From Oscheius tipulae (lineage: Eukaryota > Nematoda > Chromadorea > Rhabditida > Rhabditidae), in the NCBI GenBank assembly GCA_037178975.1, contig JASJZH010000004.1:4960001-5024000 (forward strand): a stretch of 64,000 nucleotides of DNA. The letters are read 5' to 3'. The notes under the pieces were generated by a model. That model was given only the letters and a program-made list of their open reading frames with translations, did no database searches and was not told the origin of the DNA. Of the stretch, positions 1 through 10,814 are shown in pieces. Position 1 is the stretch's first letter; each line of letters starts with the position of its first letter. The translations under genes were made by a program, and so were the position numbers.

Positions 1-714
1 TAAGAAGGATGTATCGATGAATTCTACCAAGTCGTTGAAGATGATCCGATCGAACAAGGAGGCTGCGAAGAAAGGAGACGAATGTATTCGTCATGTTCTC
101 GACAGCGGAGTGAAGAGGACGGTACAGGACCTTTGGAACTTGGCTATTTGGAAGCCAGAGGGAGTGACGACTGAAGCCTACGAAGGAGAAGGCCAGATAC
201 AAGGACATCTCCTGTCAGGACGAAAAATAAGTCATCCTCAAATTCTCTGGTCTCTCATCCGACTTCTTTCAACTGGTTCCAAAAGAATATCTTCTCAGAT
301 CCATGCTAACTACGTGGCCCTCCGAAGAACGAGAAGGCAATCTCATCGCAGTTATTCGTCCAAGCACATCGCCCATCGTCGTCCACTACAGTGCTGGGTG
401 AGCCTTTCTCTTTTGCCGATTACACGAAGTCATTTAGAGTTGGACGCACAGGCACTGTCGTGGCCATCGCCTACGTGCAGTAGAGGATGCAGAGTGGAGA
501 GTGCCGTATGGCGATGAACGAATTGCTGAAGACACTTCGAAGACAGCAACCCTGCTCGATCCAGAACGAAAAGCAATACATCTATCTGCATCGTGTCCTT
601 CTGGCCTATCTCCTCGAGAGACACAAGGAACGCTTCGGAAGTCTGCTAGCTGATCCGGAGTTCCGTGCCAAATGGAAGCAGTGGTGTATCGACTACGTCA
701 GGATGATAGTATAA
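1..714 (+). pseudogene. Receptor-type/nematode PTP (tyrosine phosphatase) pseudogene
   Basis: Pieces of a classical protein tyrosine phosphatase domain lie in order but in different frames. Visible are GVKRTVQDLWNLA and ARYKDISCQDE (N-terminal PTP blocks), IHANYV, a WPSEEREGN-like block, the P-loop VHYSAG/VGRTG and the C-terminal block MNELLKTLRRQQ...YIYLHRVLL. The P-loop is split by a 40-nt intron that is still recognisable (GTGAGC...TTTAG), so this is a decayed gene copy, not a retrocopy. Lesions seen: TAA at 228-230 after the KDISCQDE block, frame changes around 195 and 315, loss of most of the middle of the domain between IHANYV and the WPSEE block, an in-frame TAG at 481-483, and the catalytic Cys of HCSAGxGRTG replaced by Tyr (codon 387-389). 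The 5' part lies outside the window. No active enzyme can be made from this copy. Confidence 0.85.
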
Positions 715-2025
715 AAGAACACGGAGAAAGCATAACAATCCCAAATAAGGTCGCAAAATTAATGTGCTCGAATGCTTCTACTTTCTTGTATCTCTTTAGA
801 ACCAAATTGAAACTGTTGCAGATCTCAGTACTGAAGTCGCACCTGCTTTGTTCTAATATTAACTGCATAACTCGGCAGGTATCAATAGCAGGTCAGACTA
901 GACAGCTCCAGAAATATCCAAAAAAATTGACACTTTATCAGGTTTAAATCGCGCTAGAAAGAGGTTACGAAAAGAACGCTCGAAGATGACGAATCAGCCC
1001 GGAAGTACATGAGCCGTGTGCAGACTACGCTCACTGATTATTCTCTCCCACCATCCGGCGTCTTGTTTTCTCCCTCAGACCCCAGAACGTTTTCTGTCTT
1101 TTATTACCACCTTTTCTTTCTCACCACAAACCACGGATTCGTTCAGTTTACTCCTTGAGAGACTCTCTGTCAGAACACAAAACACACCGAACTCTCCGCG
1201 AAATAGATTTTTAGACATCGCAATTCTTATTCGTGCTATAGAGAGAACAATCCTAATCAGCTTGCACACTTTTTGTTATTTCCATCATTTCAGTCCTTGT
1301 TTTCGGGAACAAATTCTGTTCTCTCAACCCAAAATACATAATTTGTACGGCGGATTCTATCATCTCTCGAGAGTAGGTGTCCCTTGGAAAATCTCTCTCC
1401 CCCTGCCTGGTCAATACTTTGTCTACTTACTCTCTAATCTGTTTCGATGGTGTCTTTCCGTGTGAACAAGAAGCTGGTATCAGGGCAGCATCCCTTCTTT
1501 TGTTTGTAAGAGGCATCTGAACTGGGTAGTTATGCCAAGCTTTGATCTCTTTCCAGCAATCCATCAAGTTCATAGCTCAGGCTCGTTTATCGGTCGAGCT
1601 AAACAAAGATACAGGGGAATGCCCTCCGTTTCTTTTCGTACATATTCCGAATCTGTAACTGCAATGTAGAAATCCATTCGTCGGTTTCTCTTAAACTCTT
1701 CTAGATGCTCCGAACGAATGGAGTAGTCTGTAGTTCGAAATTCGTTCATATCTGAAACTGAGCTGTTTCTTTGTTACGGCTGTCATTTACCAAATTCTGT
1801 TTGCCCAGTTTTTCTCCAGGTGAGAGTTCGTCTAACAGCCCTTCCGAAGCGTAACTCCCGAAATGAGAGCACATGTTCTGTTCTCTGCGGATACGGGACT
1901 TGTTCTCATCGGGTACGGAAAGTATTTTGTGCCCTTTCGACGTCTCCCAGTCACACCCTTGTTTCCCTGTTCAGTATTCCTTCTAACTAACCCCTTCTAC
2001 TATTCAGTCTGTCAACTTTAGGGAG
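715..2025. other. Intergenic, no gene seen
   Basis: T- and C-rich sequence between the PTP relic and the nuclear receptor gene. The longest open frame (1016-1465) has no splice logic, low-complexity Ser/Phe/Leu content and no recognisable motif. I looked here for an upstream nuclear-receptor zinc finger (CxxC...CxGCKxFF) and did not find one. Confidence 0.5.
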
Positions 2026-3397
2026 ATGGTTGAGAGAAAAGATGAAGAGTCGGAAGAGGCCTTCCTTCTGCCGGATATCATTCGAGAAGAGACCCGATTT
2101 GTGAGTTACTTCTTTTTTTTAAGCAATTAGAAAACGTTCAGATGGCGACACTTTTCGGATACAGACAGGCAATAAATCTTCGATTCATCACAGGATTCCG
2201 AGAGATTCTGAGAAATTTCGACATTCTCGAAATGTAAGCGGTCGATCAAAAAGTGCATCTGTGCCGAAGCGTACATTTTGATTAGTCGCCTTCGTAGACG
2301 GCCGAAACGTCATCAGAACTGGCAGATTAAGCTCATGTGATAGCGATAATTGAAGCCTTCCAGATATTGCGACGCCCCGACTGAAAGTTGTCAGAATTAC
2401 GATCAATGTACCGTGGACTTATCAATTCAAGAGGCATTACAGTATCCGAGAAGGGTGTCAGGAATGGAAGCCAGAACCCCGGTAAATATTTAGTGTTAAT
2501 GTGACAGCATAGATCAGATTTTTGAGGAAAACAGACTATTACCTTGATAAGTTCGTGTACACAATGAAATTTAGATGGATACGACGACGAATGTGCGTCA
2601 ATTCACAATGGCAGATCTGAAACTAATGTGGTGTAGACTCGTCTCCCACTACTTTGAATGGTTGGCCGGTGTTCCCGAGGTCAAGCAATTGAACGAATTG
2701 GACAAGGTGGGTAGAATGTCCATTGGCAACTTCGGTCTAGATGCGTCTAGTTACGAAGCAATTGTGCAAAGTGATCTGTTGGACAGTGGCCTGGAGGACC
2801 TATCAGTTGGGCATCAGAGAAGGATTGACATTCGGATGTGGTCTTCTGTGGATTCCTAAAAAATGTGCTGACCCAACGTTGGTTTGATTTTTGACGGCTA
2901 TTCGTTGCCTTATTGCAGTATAAGAAACTACGTCTCGAATCTGGCATCTGTTCTCCAAAACCTGCTTGTTAGCAAAATCAGAGACCTGAGGTTGACCCGG
3001 AATGAATATCTTCTAGTCAAACTGGCTACCTTGTTCTCGAACAGTGAGCCTGTTCTCAAGTCAATTGAAGAGGTGATTTCAGCTGGAAGCATAGCTCTGT
3101 CGGACCAAGGACATGAGGCTTGTTGTTCTGCTTTGAACAAGTACACTACAGCTCTTGTCGAGGAATTTATCGAAACGAGAAGCGATCTGACAACGGAACA
3201 AATTCAGAGGAGGTTAACTACTATGCTCAGCGTGCTCCCCAATATGGAGGTTGTTTTAATTCATTGCACTCTCAGTAGGAGAAATTCAGACAGTGAGTGA
3301 GGTAGATGACCGGCATTTGATGGAATTGACCATGAACAACAACGGGAACATGCAAGGCAGACTGACCAACGAGATCCACGTTCATTCTCACATCTAA
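2026..3397 (+). CDS. Nuclear hormone receptor ligand-binding-domain protein, no DBD seen
   Basis: Predicted transcription factor-like protein. Exons I can join: 2026-2100, 2142-2233, 2364-2481, 2575-2706, 2741 to about 2845-2880, about 2922-3249 and 3290-3397. The middle part reads as a nematode NHR ligand-binding domain: FTMADLKLMWCRL, a FEWLAGVPEVKQLNELDK helix, then WRTYQLG with a beta-turn segment, and a long C-terminal helix set with the hallmark NEYLLVKLATLFSN and ALVEEFIETRSDL. The start is ATG 2026 (MVERKDEESEEAFLLPD). About 110 residues precede the LBD and contain four Cys (CDAPTESC...C) but no NHR zinc-finger pattern, so this looks like a DBD-less receptor. The junction between exons 5 and 6 near 2850-2922 is not settled; a phase-2 donor near 2845 fits best. 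Last exon join (3249/3290) keeps frame and skips two stops. Confidence 0.7.
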
Positions 3398-4803
3398 TCG
3401 AAGTACTCTCTCTCTCTCTCTCTGAAAATAAATCAGTCGGGACCCCCTTCAACGACACGTGTCTTAAACTGCTCTTCGATTGCTACTTCACTGGTCTCAT
3501 TGATCTTTTACGTTTTGTACACTTTGTATTTAATGAACCCGTGTAAGCTCTTCAAGCAATTTCAACTCTTGGACCCTATTGAACTTTCACTAAAAGCTGA
3601 CAGGGAGGTGGCTAACGAACGAAGATCATTTGTGTTGTTACAACTATGATTGATGACTTTGCACTCTCTGGAACTTTTTTTTCTGCCCAGTAGTTCGGTT
3701 TTCAACTAGTTGAAGCATATAGGAACTAACAGAGAGTTTTAAAGTTTCTTTCCGCAGATCATTTTTCGATCTCGGTGTCAGTCCTGCCGCACTTTTCTTT
3801 TGGAGCCCTGCCCCCGTTCTCACATTACTGCTGTTCCAAAGTTCCTCCGAAAACTTAGAAAGAGAAGAAAGCTTTAATTACTCTTAGATCAGTAATCGAA
3901 TGTTGACCAGATGAACCAGTTCGAGATTGCGTTTCGATCGCTATCTGGTCTCCAGTAACTGTCCAACCATCCTATTTTACATCCGAAACTCCCGTCAGTA
4001 AAGGTTCGACTTCTTGTCCGCCCAATTTCCCAGTCTCCTAATCGGATTCCCTCCCGAAGGTGTCCATTGCGGCCATTTCACGCTTCTTTAAACCAGCAGT
4101 GGTCTGGCTAGTTTTGGATCTTCTTCCCCGACGCGAGACCGTTTGTGGCATACAGCCAATTCAGTTTTCTTTCCGCTATCCAGCCAGTTCTTCTTCTCGC
4201 GTCTCTTCCTAATAATGACATATCACTTGGTCCTTTTTGTGTATAATCATGTCACAAGGAAATACATGAGTCATTATCACCCACGAACACATTCGTCACT
4301 CACTCTATGGCCAGTGAGGATAAACTCCAACAACATTGACTTCCTACCACGCTCGGCATCTTTTTGCCCGGCAACACCCTTTCACTCTATTATAGTTGTC
4401 GTTACATTAGCTCGTGTTCTTACTCGAGGCATAGTACGGTCCATTATTATAGTTTATTTCTCGGTATCATATTACCCTGCCTCCACTAATCTTCTGTTTT
4501 GTTCGCATAAACAAGCTCCTTTCTGTTAAAGTCTCAGTTAATTATCGACCTTTCAAATCGGACGAGATTCCCAAGTAATCGTCTTTTCTTTCCATCAACA
4601 GATATCCGATTTCAGTCTCTCTTCTGGTGCTCTTCCTCAAATTTCACGCCCTTTCTCAGAAGCTGTGCCAATATAATCTTTTCTTCACCGCCGTCACGCA
4701 CAACTCACTGTTGCCCTTGATCGTTTCGCGCTGTTCGGTCCTTGCCATCAATTCTTTTTTCTTACCATTTTCAGCTGTCTATTCTTCTATTTCATTGTTT
4801 AGG
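3398..4803. other. Intergenic; (CT)n microsatellite at 3406-3423
   Basis: No convincing exon. A short CT dinucleotide run sits just after the NHR stop codon. The rest is pyrimidine-rich and probably holds the promoter and 5' UTR of the 7TM gene that follows; open frames at 4143-4529 and 4627 lack family features, the latter being an upstream extension of the real exon without its own ATG. Confidence 0.5.
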
Positions 4804-6185
4804 ATGGAGGGAAGTGGCGATGTGCCCGAAGATATAATAATGCATCCACATTTTGAGACGTCTTCAAACTTTACTGGGGATGAGCCATTGCTTACGGGCG
4901 ATCGAACAACCGACGAAATAGCCAGCAATGTGGCGAATATCCTTACAACAGGAGGTGGGTCTATTAATTGGGATAAACAGGCGCCTTTTGGCCGAAACAA
5001 AAAAATATTTTAGCTCCTTCCGTCGTACCCTATTACCCAGCTTATATCCGAATCAGCCTTCTTTCCACCAAGTGTCTTCTGGCTCTCCTTGTGTTCACCC
5101 TTTCTTGTGCGATTCGGCGACGAGACTTTCTCAAAGCCTTTGTTTTCATTCTCCTCGTTCCGATTCTCCTTGAATGTGGCTTCGACATTTACACCGAGAT
5201 ACGGGCTGCCCTACAAGACGGATCAGGTAGAATGTGGGTTAATCCGTTTGTATGAAAAAGAACTGTTCGGTTCAGAGACCAACACTACCAGTATTATATG
5301 GGAGATATACCTCAGTGGACAAGGCCTCTTCATGAGATCGAAACGTAAAATTACTATTTAAATAAAACAAATATTATTTAGGCAATCAATCCCTATCTAT
5401 GGTGAGGTTCTGACTTTCTACACGACGTACAAAATGTTCGCAAAAAACAACTGGTGGATTGCTCTGGTCGAATATAGTCTGTCGACTTGGCTCTTCTGGT
5501 CGTCTCTGTTCTCCTCAATCGGGGCATTCCAATATGCTCATAAGGCTGTTGCCCGTCCCGATGAAATCAGCTATACCCACTTCTTCCGTGGATTCGTCTA
5601 TCTCCAGCTGACCGTCGTTCTTCCTCTTACTACTCTCGACGTCCTTCTTTCTGTCCTTTACACCACTCTTCCGCCTATTGTTCTCGCCATCACTTCAGTC
5701 ATTCCAAGGCTTGCCGCTTGTATTGGAGCACTCTTCCTTCTCATCCAAGTTTTAGTCGTGAGTTTGGAGAGTTGTTCAAAAATAAGATCGCTTTAGTCTC
5801 TGTTCATTTTCTGTAAAAGACACGACGACTACGTGAAAACATCGCCCTATTCACAAGTTAGACACTCAAAGGCTCGTCTCTTCTGGTTCATTCTTTTCCA
5901 AATTATTCTCCAAGCTCTAGCTGTTCCCTACTTGGGTGAGTTTCTGTCTATTACCGAAAACATTTTCATTCAGTCTGGGCCGTCATCTCTCTCGAAGAAG
6001 ACTTCTCGAAACTGTTCAACATCTCTCTCGAGATCCTTCGGCCACTAGCTCTCGAATCGTATGCCCTCCACTTCAGTTGCTCCCTACTTCGTCCCCTTGT
6101 CCTTCTTCTCTTCACCATAGTTCTTTTGCCTCCTTACCGGAAGAAGTTCCTTCGTTCGTGCTGCGGCTGCTGCAACCGAAACTAG
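4804..6185 (+). CDS. Seven-transmembrane protein, unassigned (chemoreceptor-like)
   Basis: Six exons join with consistent phases: 4804-4954, 5014-5226, 5278-5344, 5382-5757, 5797-5935, 5974-6185, giving 385 aa. The N-terminal about 55 residues are acidic and hydrophilic, without a signal peptide. About seven hydrophobic segments follow, among them KCLLALLVFTLSCAI, AFVFILLVPILLECGF, WLFWSSLFSSIGAF, VVLPLTTLDVLLSVL, RLFWFILFQIILQAL and LLRPLVLLLFTIVLL. The tail ends PPYRKKFLRSCCGCCNRN, a Cys cluster that could be palmitoylated (inference). The topology and lack of a DRY or NPxxY motif suggest a nematode serpentine-receptor-type membrane protein, but I do not recognise the family. Exon 3 uses an acceptor ending CAGAG rather than the CAG two bases earlier, because only that choice keeps the downstream frame and gives DQHYQYYMGDIPQW. 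Confidence 0.75.
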
Positions 6186-6281
6186 TCCTTGGATCCCCCT
6201 TGTCTGTGATACATGAATGCAGGTCAGAATATACAATTATTTGCAAAGTCGTGCCAAAGTTACACAGGGTAATAAACATTT

Positions 6282-7564
6282 TCACCATTCCGAAGGCTTG
6301 TATCGACCGTAAACGACTTGTCCTTCATGTATCCAACCCGTTTTGTTCTTGTGAATACCGGCCAAGACCCCGAATATGGGTTTCTCCTTGAAGCAATCAA
6401 GCATCGGCCCTTTGGGAGCCATTCGGTAGTCGCGAAGTGTTCGAAGCGGTTGAAGATTCTCATGTTTTTTGCCTTCCGTCGGACTGACAGTAATCAAGGG
6501 GCATCTAAACAAAGATATTCAGTCGAGGCTGTAAGAAAGTTCGACCTTCCACACGGTCGATAGCACTGTAACTCGACATCTCCAATTTTCAGTTCAGCCC
6601 AACGATCCTCGTCATAGGCCGGACACTTATCAATTACAATAACAGGTCGCAACTGCATCTGCTCTATCTGAAACAAACGATGAATCCATGAAACAAAAGG
6701 CATACAGGTTCTGGGGCTCTCGTGTTCAGATCCGCAAGAGAGGCTTCAGTCTGGATGAGGTAAGCTCCAAAGTTGTGAAATCTAACCTGAATACAAGCGA
6801 ATAGCTCAATTGATTACAAAAACTAACTCTGTCCTGTCGCTCTGGTACAGTATTGTTTTTCCAGTAGTCGGGAGTCGAGGTGACTACTCTCTCGTTATAC
6901 AGAGAATCGTCGATCATAGTCAACCGGACGTTGTCCTCTTCTAGGAATTCAGACATTGCTTTTGAAATCTCTTCTCCACAGTCATAGGCGTCAATTCGAC
7001 ACTGGTTCCAGCTGAAGAAAAGAGCATTGTAATACTCCACCAAAAAGAATCTAACATTGTAGGTCGAATGTCGTTTCTCTTTTTCACTTCTTCTTTGTTG
7101 ATCAGAATCTCTTCTTTTCCCGGAATTGTGACATGAAGAATACCATGCTCGACCCTGGCTTCAGCCAAGACCAGCTGCGGCTTGATCTTACACGAGTAGA
7201 AGTCGCCGGTGTTCCCGTTGATCAGTTGGAACTCTCGATCTTTTGTGTCACACACTGTTGGGCCACGATAGTCACAAAAGAGCGAGAAAACCTGATACTG
7301 TGTGCTACCGTAGACAGCCGACTAACCCGTTGTCCTTTGGCTGATTTTAACGGAAAGATGTGAAGGTACTTTACGACTCCAATTGGAATATAGTCGCTTT
7401 CAACTGAAGATTGTCTCTGCCACCAACTTTTTGCGTATTTCGTCCCCTAGATAGATTTACAGTTCGATTTTGTGAATGAAACTCACATTGTACGAGAGGA
7501 AGCCGGCAGCGAGACAGCTGAGAAAGATGGTAAGTTCTTCGAGGAGAGGGTCAGAAAAGACCAT
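6282..7564 (-). CDS. MTARC: mARC-like molybdoenzyme (MOSC domain), copy 1
   Basis: Mitochondrial amidoxime-reducing component family: molybdenum-cofactor reductases of N-hydroxylated substrates, normally anchored in the outer mitochondrial membrane by an N-terminal helix. Exons (minus): 7564-7487, 7446-7327, 7291-7056, 7011-6828, 6786-6706, 6667-6546, 6504-6282; 347 aa. Start ATG at 7564 gives MVFSDPLLEELT then a hydrophobic helix FLSCLAAGFLSY. Family marks: IGVVKYLHIFPLKS (MOSC N-terminal barrel), DAYDCGEEISKAMSEFL, LIQTEASLADLN, RPVIVIDKC with AYDEDRWAELKIGDVEL, and PCGRCPLITV, the segment carrying the Mo-ligand cysteine. C-terminus GWIHEGQVVYGRYKPSEW. The intron found before the GYIHEGQ block in the two tandem copies at 20-23 kb is absent here. 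Divergent from the 7TM gene upstream on the other strand; 3' ends are only about 97 bp apart. Confidence 0.9.
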
Positions 7565-7889
7565 TCTGGTGGGATGGACGGTCGGACAATGATAAGGTGT
7601 CGATTATATTTATCTCGAGTTTACACAGTCGACCAGAAAGGGAGTGCGCGGAGATGAGACGTCATAAGACTGCGGTGTCAGTGAACTTGTCTTTGAACTT
7701 TTTCGCTTCTGAACAGTTAGTTAATTTGAGAGATTAGTTCGACATGTTTGGATTTTTTATCTGCAGATATAGAAAGTTTTTTTTTTAGTTTAGACAGTTG
7801 TATGCGACGCTATCTTTTTTCTTCAGTGTTTACTTTTCACAAGTCAGTGGTTCTACTCTTCTTCCATTCTTCAGTTCAGGACGTCTAGG

Positions 7890-9268
7890 CCGCGTCATGC
7901 CATGTCGATGAATCGCTAAATAATTGCTGTGAAGAGGACAGAAAATGCTTCGAATATAACTCGAAAGAACTGTGTCAAGACGGCTTGGAGTGTGAAGAAA
8001 TGGCTGTCACAATGAGAAAAGGGAGAAGCGGATACATGAGTTAGAAATTCCTAGGCTCCTTTTTAATGAACAAACTCCATAATTCAGCTGCGAGAACAAA
8101 GAAGAAGTCAAATCACACTGCGCAGTCTAGAAACAACAAAACAGGAAATGAGAAACGGTTTTTTACTTTGCTTAAACATGCTGGACAGCAAGTCACCGCG
8201 CCCTCAAAGCTTTCCGCTTATGAAGAGTTCTACGAGCAAGGTTGTACAGAGTCCATCCAAGAAGTCGCCACCTGTTCCAACAACAACAAACACGAGCGCT
8301 ACATCCAAAACTGTTCCAGCCACGACCAGGGCTTCTCCTATGACCTCTTCTCGTATTCCAAATTCGACAAAATCTACCATGAGGCCTGTTACTATTCCAA
8401 CTTCGTCGACCACTACTTCAAATCCAACTACTCTAAAGCCAACTACTACTGTGAAAGTTGCTACAACAACAACACAGCCGACAAAAATGCACCGATGGCC
8501 GCTCAGAGATCCCTGAACCGGACAATCTTCAATTCCACAATGAAGACGTCCTGTGAGTCCAGCTCAACTCTCAAATACTATACTGACTCAGTCTACCAGA
8601 AAACGAACGACAGCAGAAGAATTAATTGCTACTACAGTGCACAACTACTTCGAAGCTAGAAATGCCTACATCGGTCAGCGATGTGGATGGCTTTTTTTTG
8701 ACTTAGGGAACGACTGTTAATATCTCTGAGTTCGTTTTTTCACATTGAAACGAACCTCTCTGTTCAGATCTTCGTTGGTTGATAGAGCGATTCAAGTAAA
8801 GAAGTCGAGCTATATATTAGAATCGGAGTCGGTTGCTTCATTGCTGTCCTTCTGGTTGTAGTCTTGGTTATTATCTTGATTGTGATCAGAAAGAAGAAAA
8901 ACTTGAAGACGCAAAATCCCATTTCCCAGGGGCAAAATAAGTCAAAACTTCCGAGCAATACTTCGAAGGTGCCGGTCAAGACGAGTCCTGTGGTCAATTT
9001 GAGCAAATCCTCGAATGCACCTCCGAAAAAGAAACAAGCAATGCCGAAAAACGTGGAAGCAGCTGTTGTCCACAAAGAACACTTCGAGTTCCGAGGACCG
9101 TTGGTCATCGATGTCTCTGACGAGGGACAGATGGTAGACAGATGGAGAAGGAGTTCTGGACGAGTCGTTCAGAGGAGACGTCATGAAAAAGCCGAACGGA
9201 AACGAAGAGATCTGTCTAAGCACCCAAAGAATCCAACAAGAAGACAGTCTGAAAACTCAAATTCCTAA
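7890..9268 (+). CDS. Mucin-like single-pass membrane protein (approximate exons)
   Basis: Three parts are readable. First, a small Cys-rich exon from 7890 (AASCHVDESLNNCCEED...CFEYNSKELCQDGLEC). Second, a Ser/Thr/Pro-rich stalk around 8180-8500 with runs such as PTTTVKVATTTTQPT, typical of O-glycosylated mucin-like regions, followed near 8600-8690 by AEELIATTVHNYFEARNAYIG. Third, a strong membrane helix IGVGCFIAVLLVVVLVIILIVI with a basic stop-transfer RKKKNLK and a long basic cytoplasmic tail ending RRQSENSNS at 9268. This implies a type I membrane protein. The signal-peptide exon is uncertain: ATG 7802 (MRRYLFSS...) joined by a short intron to 7890 is one option. The splice joins around 8050-8180 and 8690-8800 could not be fixed, so the exact product is not given. 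Confidence 0.55.
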
Positions 9269-9495
9269 TAAATCCTTCATTGTACTATAATCTCTTATCT
9301 CTTTTCGTAGAAATGTCCGTCTGCTTCCTATCAGACAGGCCTTTCTTTGTACTCTCCCTCTCCCAGTTGTCTTTCTTCGTTCCATAACATCTGCGTCTTT
9401 CCCGCCGCGTGTTCTCTAACCCCGTTAGGCCCTGCCAGGCAGGAATCGATAGGCGTGGTCAGGCCCGTCGGTTCAGTTCATCTACTAGCAACAAC

Positions 9496-9642
9496 ATGTG
9501 GTGCGAGCTACAAAACTCTCCAAGGTAATAGTCCCTTACTTTTTTGTGATACCAAACTGTTGAACTGTTTGTAACTGTTGAAACGAACTATCGATCGATT
9601 TTCCTTATCGGTCAAATGTCAGAGGCTTGTGATTCCGTGTAA
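9496..9642 (+). promoter_or_regulatory. Two short uORFs upstream of the ATF4-like gene
   Basis: Upstream of ATG 9664 are two short ATG-initiated frames: 9496-9528 (10 codons, MWCELQNSPR then stop) and 9616-9642 (8 codons, MSEACDSV then stop). ATF4 orthologues are known for translational control by uORFs under eIF2-alpha phosphorylation. That these two lie in the mature 5' UTR, and act this way, is inference; an AGGTAA at 9523-9528 could instead be a splice donor. Confidence 0.45.
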
Positions 9643-9663
9643 TCAAGGAGTTGTAGCACTACT

Positions 9664-10814
9664 ATGCCATACCATTGTGGCGGAGAGAGTGGCCTCCAAA
9701 ATCCTCATCTGCATCATCACCACGACTTCCCGCACTTTTCGCAGAACCATATACAGTGCTTCCAGGTAATACAGACAGAATTGTTGAGAATGCTCGGAAG
9801 TTTCAGAATGGGATGGAGAACCAATCTGCCTTCCAAGTCTATGGAAATACCGAAATGGATTACGGACAGGCTTGTGCCGCCACCTGCCATCCTTGTGAGT
9901 TTTTTCTCGATTAGATTGGGACAGTTGATGTTTTCTGTTCGTGCGCCAACAGTCTAGCTATAGCGTAGAACAACGAAAACTAACAGACAGCAATGGTTCG
10001 AAGAGTAGGATAGGAAAGAATAAGTTCGTAAGGTCTGATCGAATTGCTAAGGCTGTGACAAAATATTGCACGTGATTGCCGAACGGAACGAAATATGACG
10101 CGCGTAACATTGCACAATGCTGTCGCGCCTAACTATATATTGTCGGGCGCTCTCCATATCTCGCTTCCTCCTCCCCAATGCTCATTCACAACTACGTTCT
10201 CGAGTATTTTATTCAAGGCTGGCCATCGGTTGTTCCGGATGGACGAGAAAACTACTGCCCTTTTGAGTCATCCAACTGTTGCTCAGGCATCAGTTCCAGT
10301 CCGAACCTTCCAGTTGATGCTGCACGCAGCGAACAAACCAAACTTTTCCGTGAGATTTCTCAGGAATGTGAACATCTTCTAGCTCGAGGAGAATGTGAAC
10401 AGTGTACTGTAAGGTGAGTTTTCGTCGAGAGTGTAATAAAATGTATTTTTCAGAGATGAGAAGGGAGAGGAGCAGTCGATTCCGATCTCTGACCTGGTGG
10501 AAATAGTCCTAAAGACGGCTGAAAGTATCAAACAGGAACCTGGGGATACTATCGTCTTGAGCAAGAAACGGCAACAGAACAAAATGGCCGCAGCCAAGTA
10601 TAGGGATCGACAGAAGACCAAGTGAGTTTCGTCTACTTTTCTATCATCCGTATTCGAAACGAAATGAATGCAACAAAAGTATTTCAGATGGCGTGAGATG
10701 CAGGATGAGAGGGAGTCGTTGGAAAAGAGAAACTCAGAGTTGAAGATCTCAGTGAGCAAGCTACAAAAAGAAGTAGATGAAATGAGACGGAAACTCCTCA
10801 ATAGGCCGTACTGA
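9664..10814 (+). CDS. bZIP transcription factor, ATF4-like
   Basis: Five exons join with matching phases: 9664-9765, 9807-9894, 10218-10413, 10454-10621, 10688-10814, giving about 226 aa. The C-terminal half is a bZIP: basic region KKRQQNKMAAAKYRDRQKTK, then a zipper starting WREMQDERESLEKRNSEL and ending KEVDEMRRKLLNRPY. The QNKxAAxxYRxR pattern is that of ATF4/ATF5-type factors of the integrated stress response. The N-terminal part is His-rich (HLHHHHDF) then rich in Cys (QACAATCHPCW, SSNCCSG), which is unusual. In the first three exons a second frame is also open from about 9578 to 10382 but has no ATG before 9664 and does not reach the bZIP, so it is treated as a shadow. Confidence 0.85.

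Noticed and set aside
1016..1465. 149-codon plus-strand frame
   Set aside because: Low-complexity Ser/Phe/Leu, no introns, no motif; looks like chance openness in pyrimidine-rich DNA.
9578..10382. Long second frame overlapping the ATF4-like N-terminus, as an overlapping uORF
   Set aside because: It has no ATG upstream of the main start (it begins at a TTG) and ends before the bZIP; the main frame alone explains the domain.
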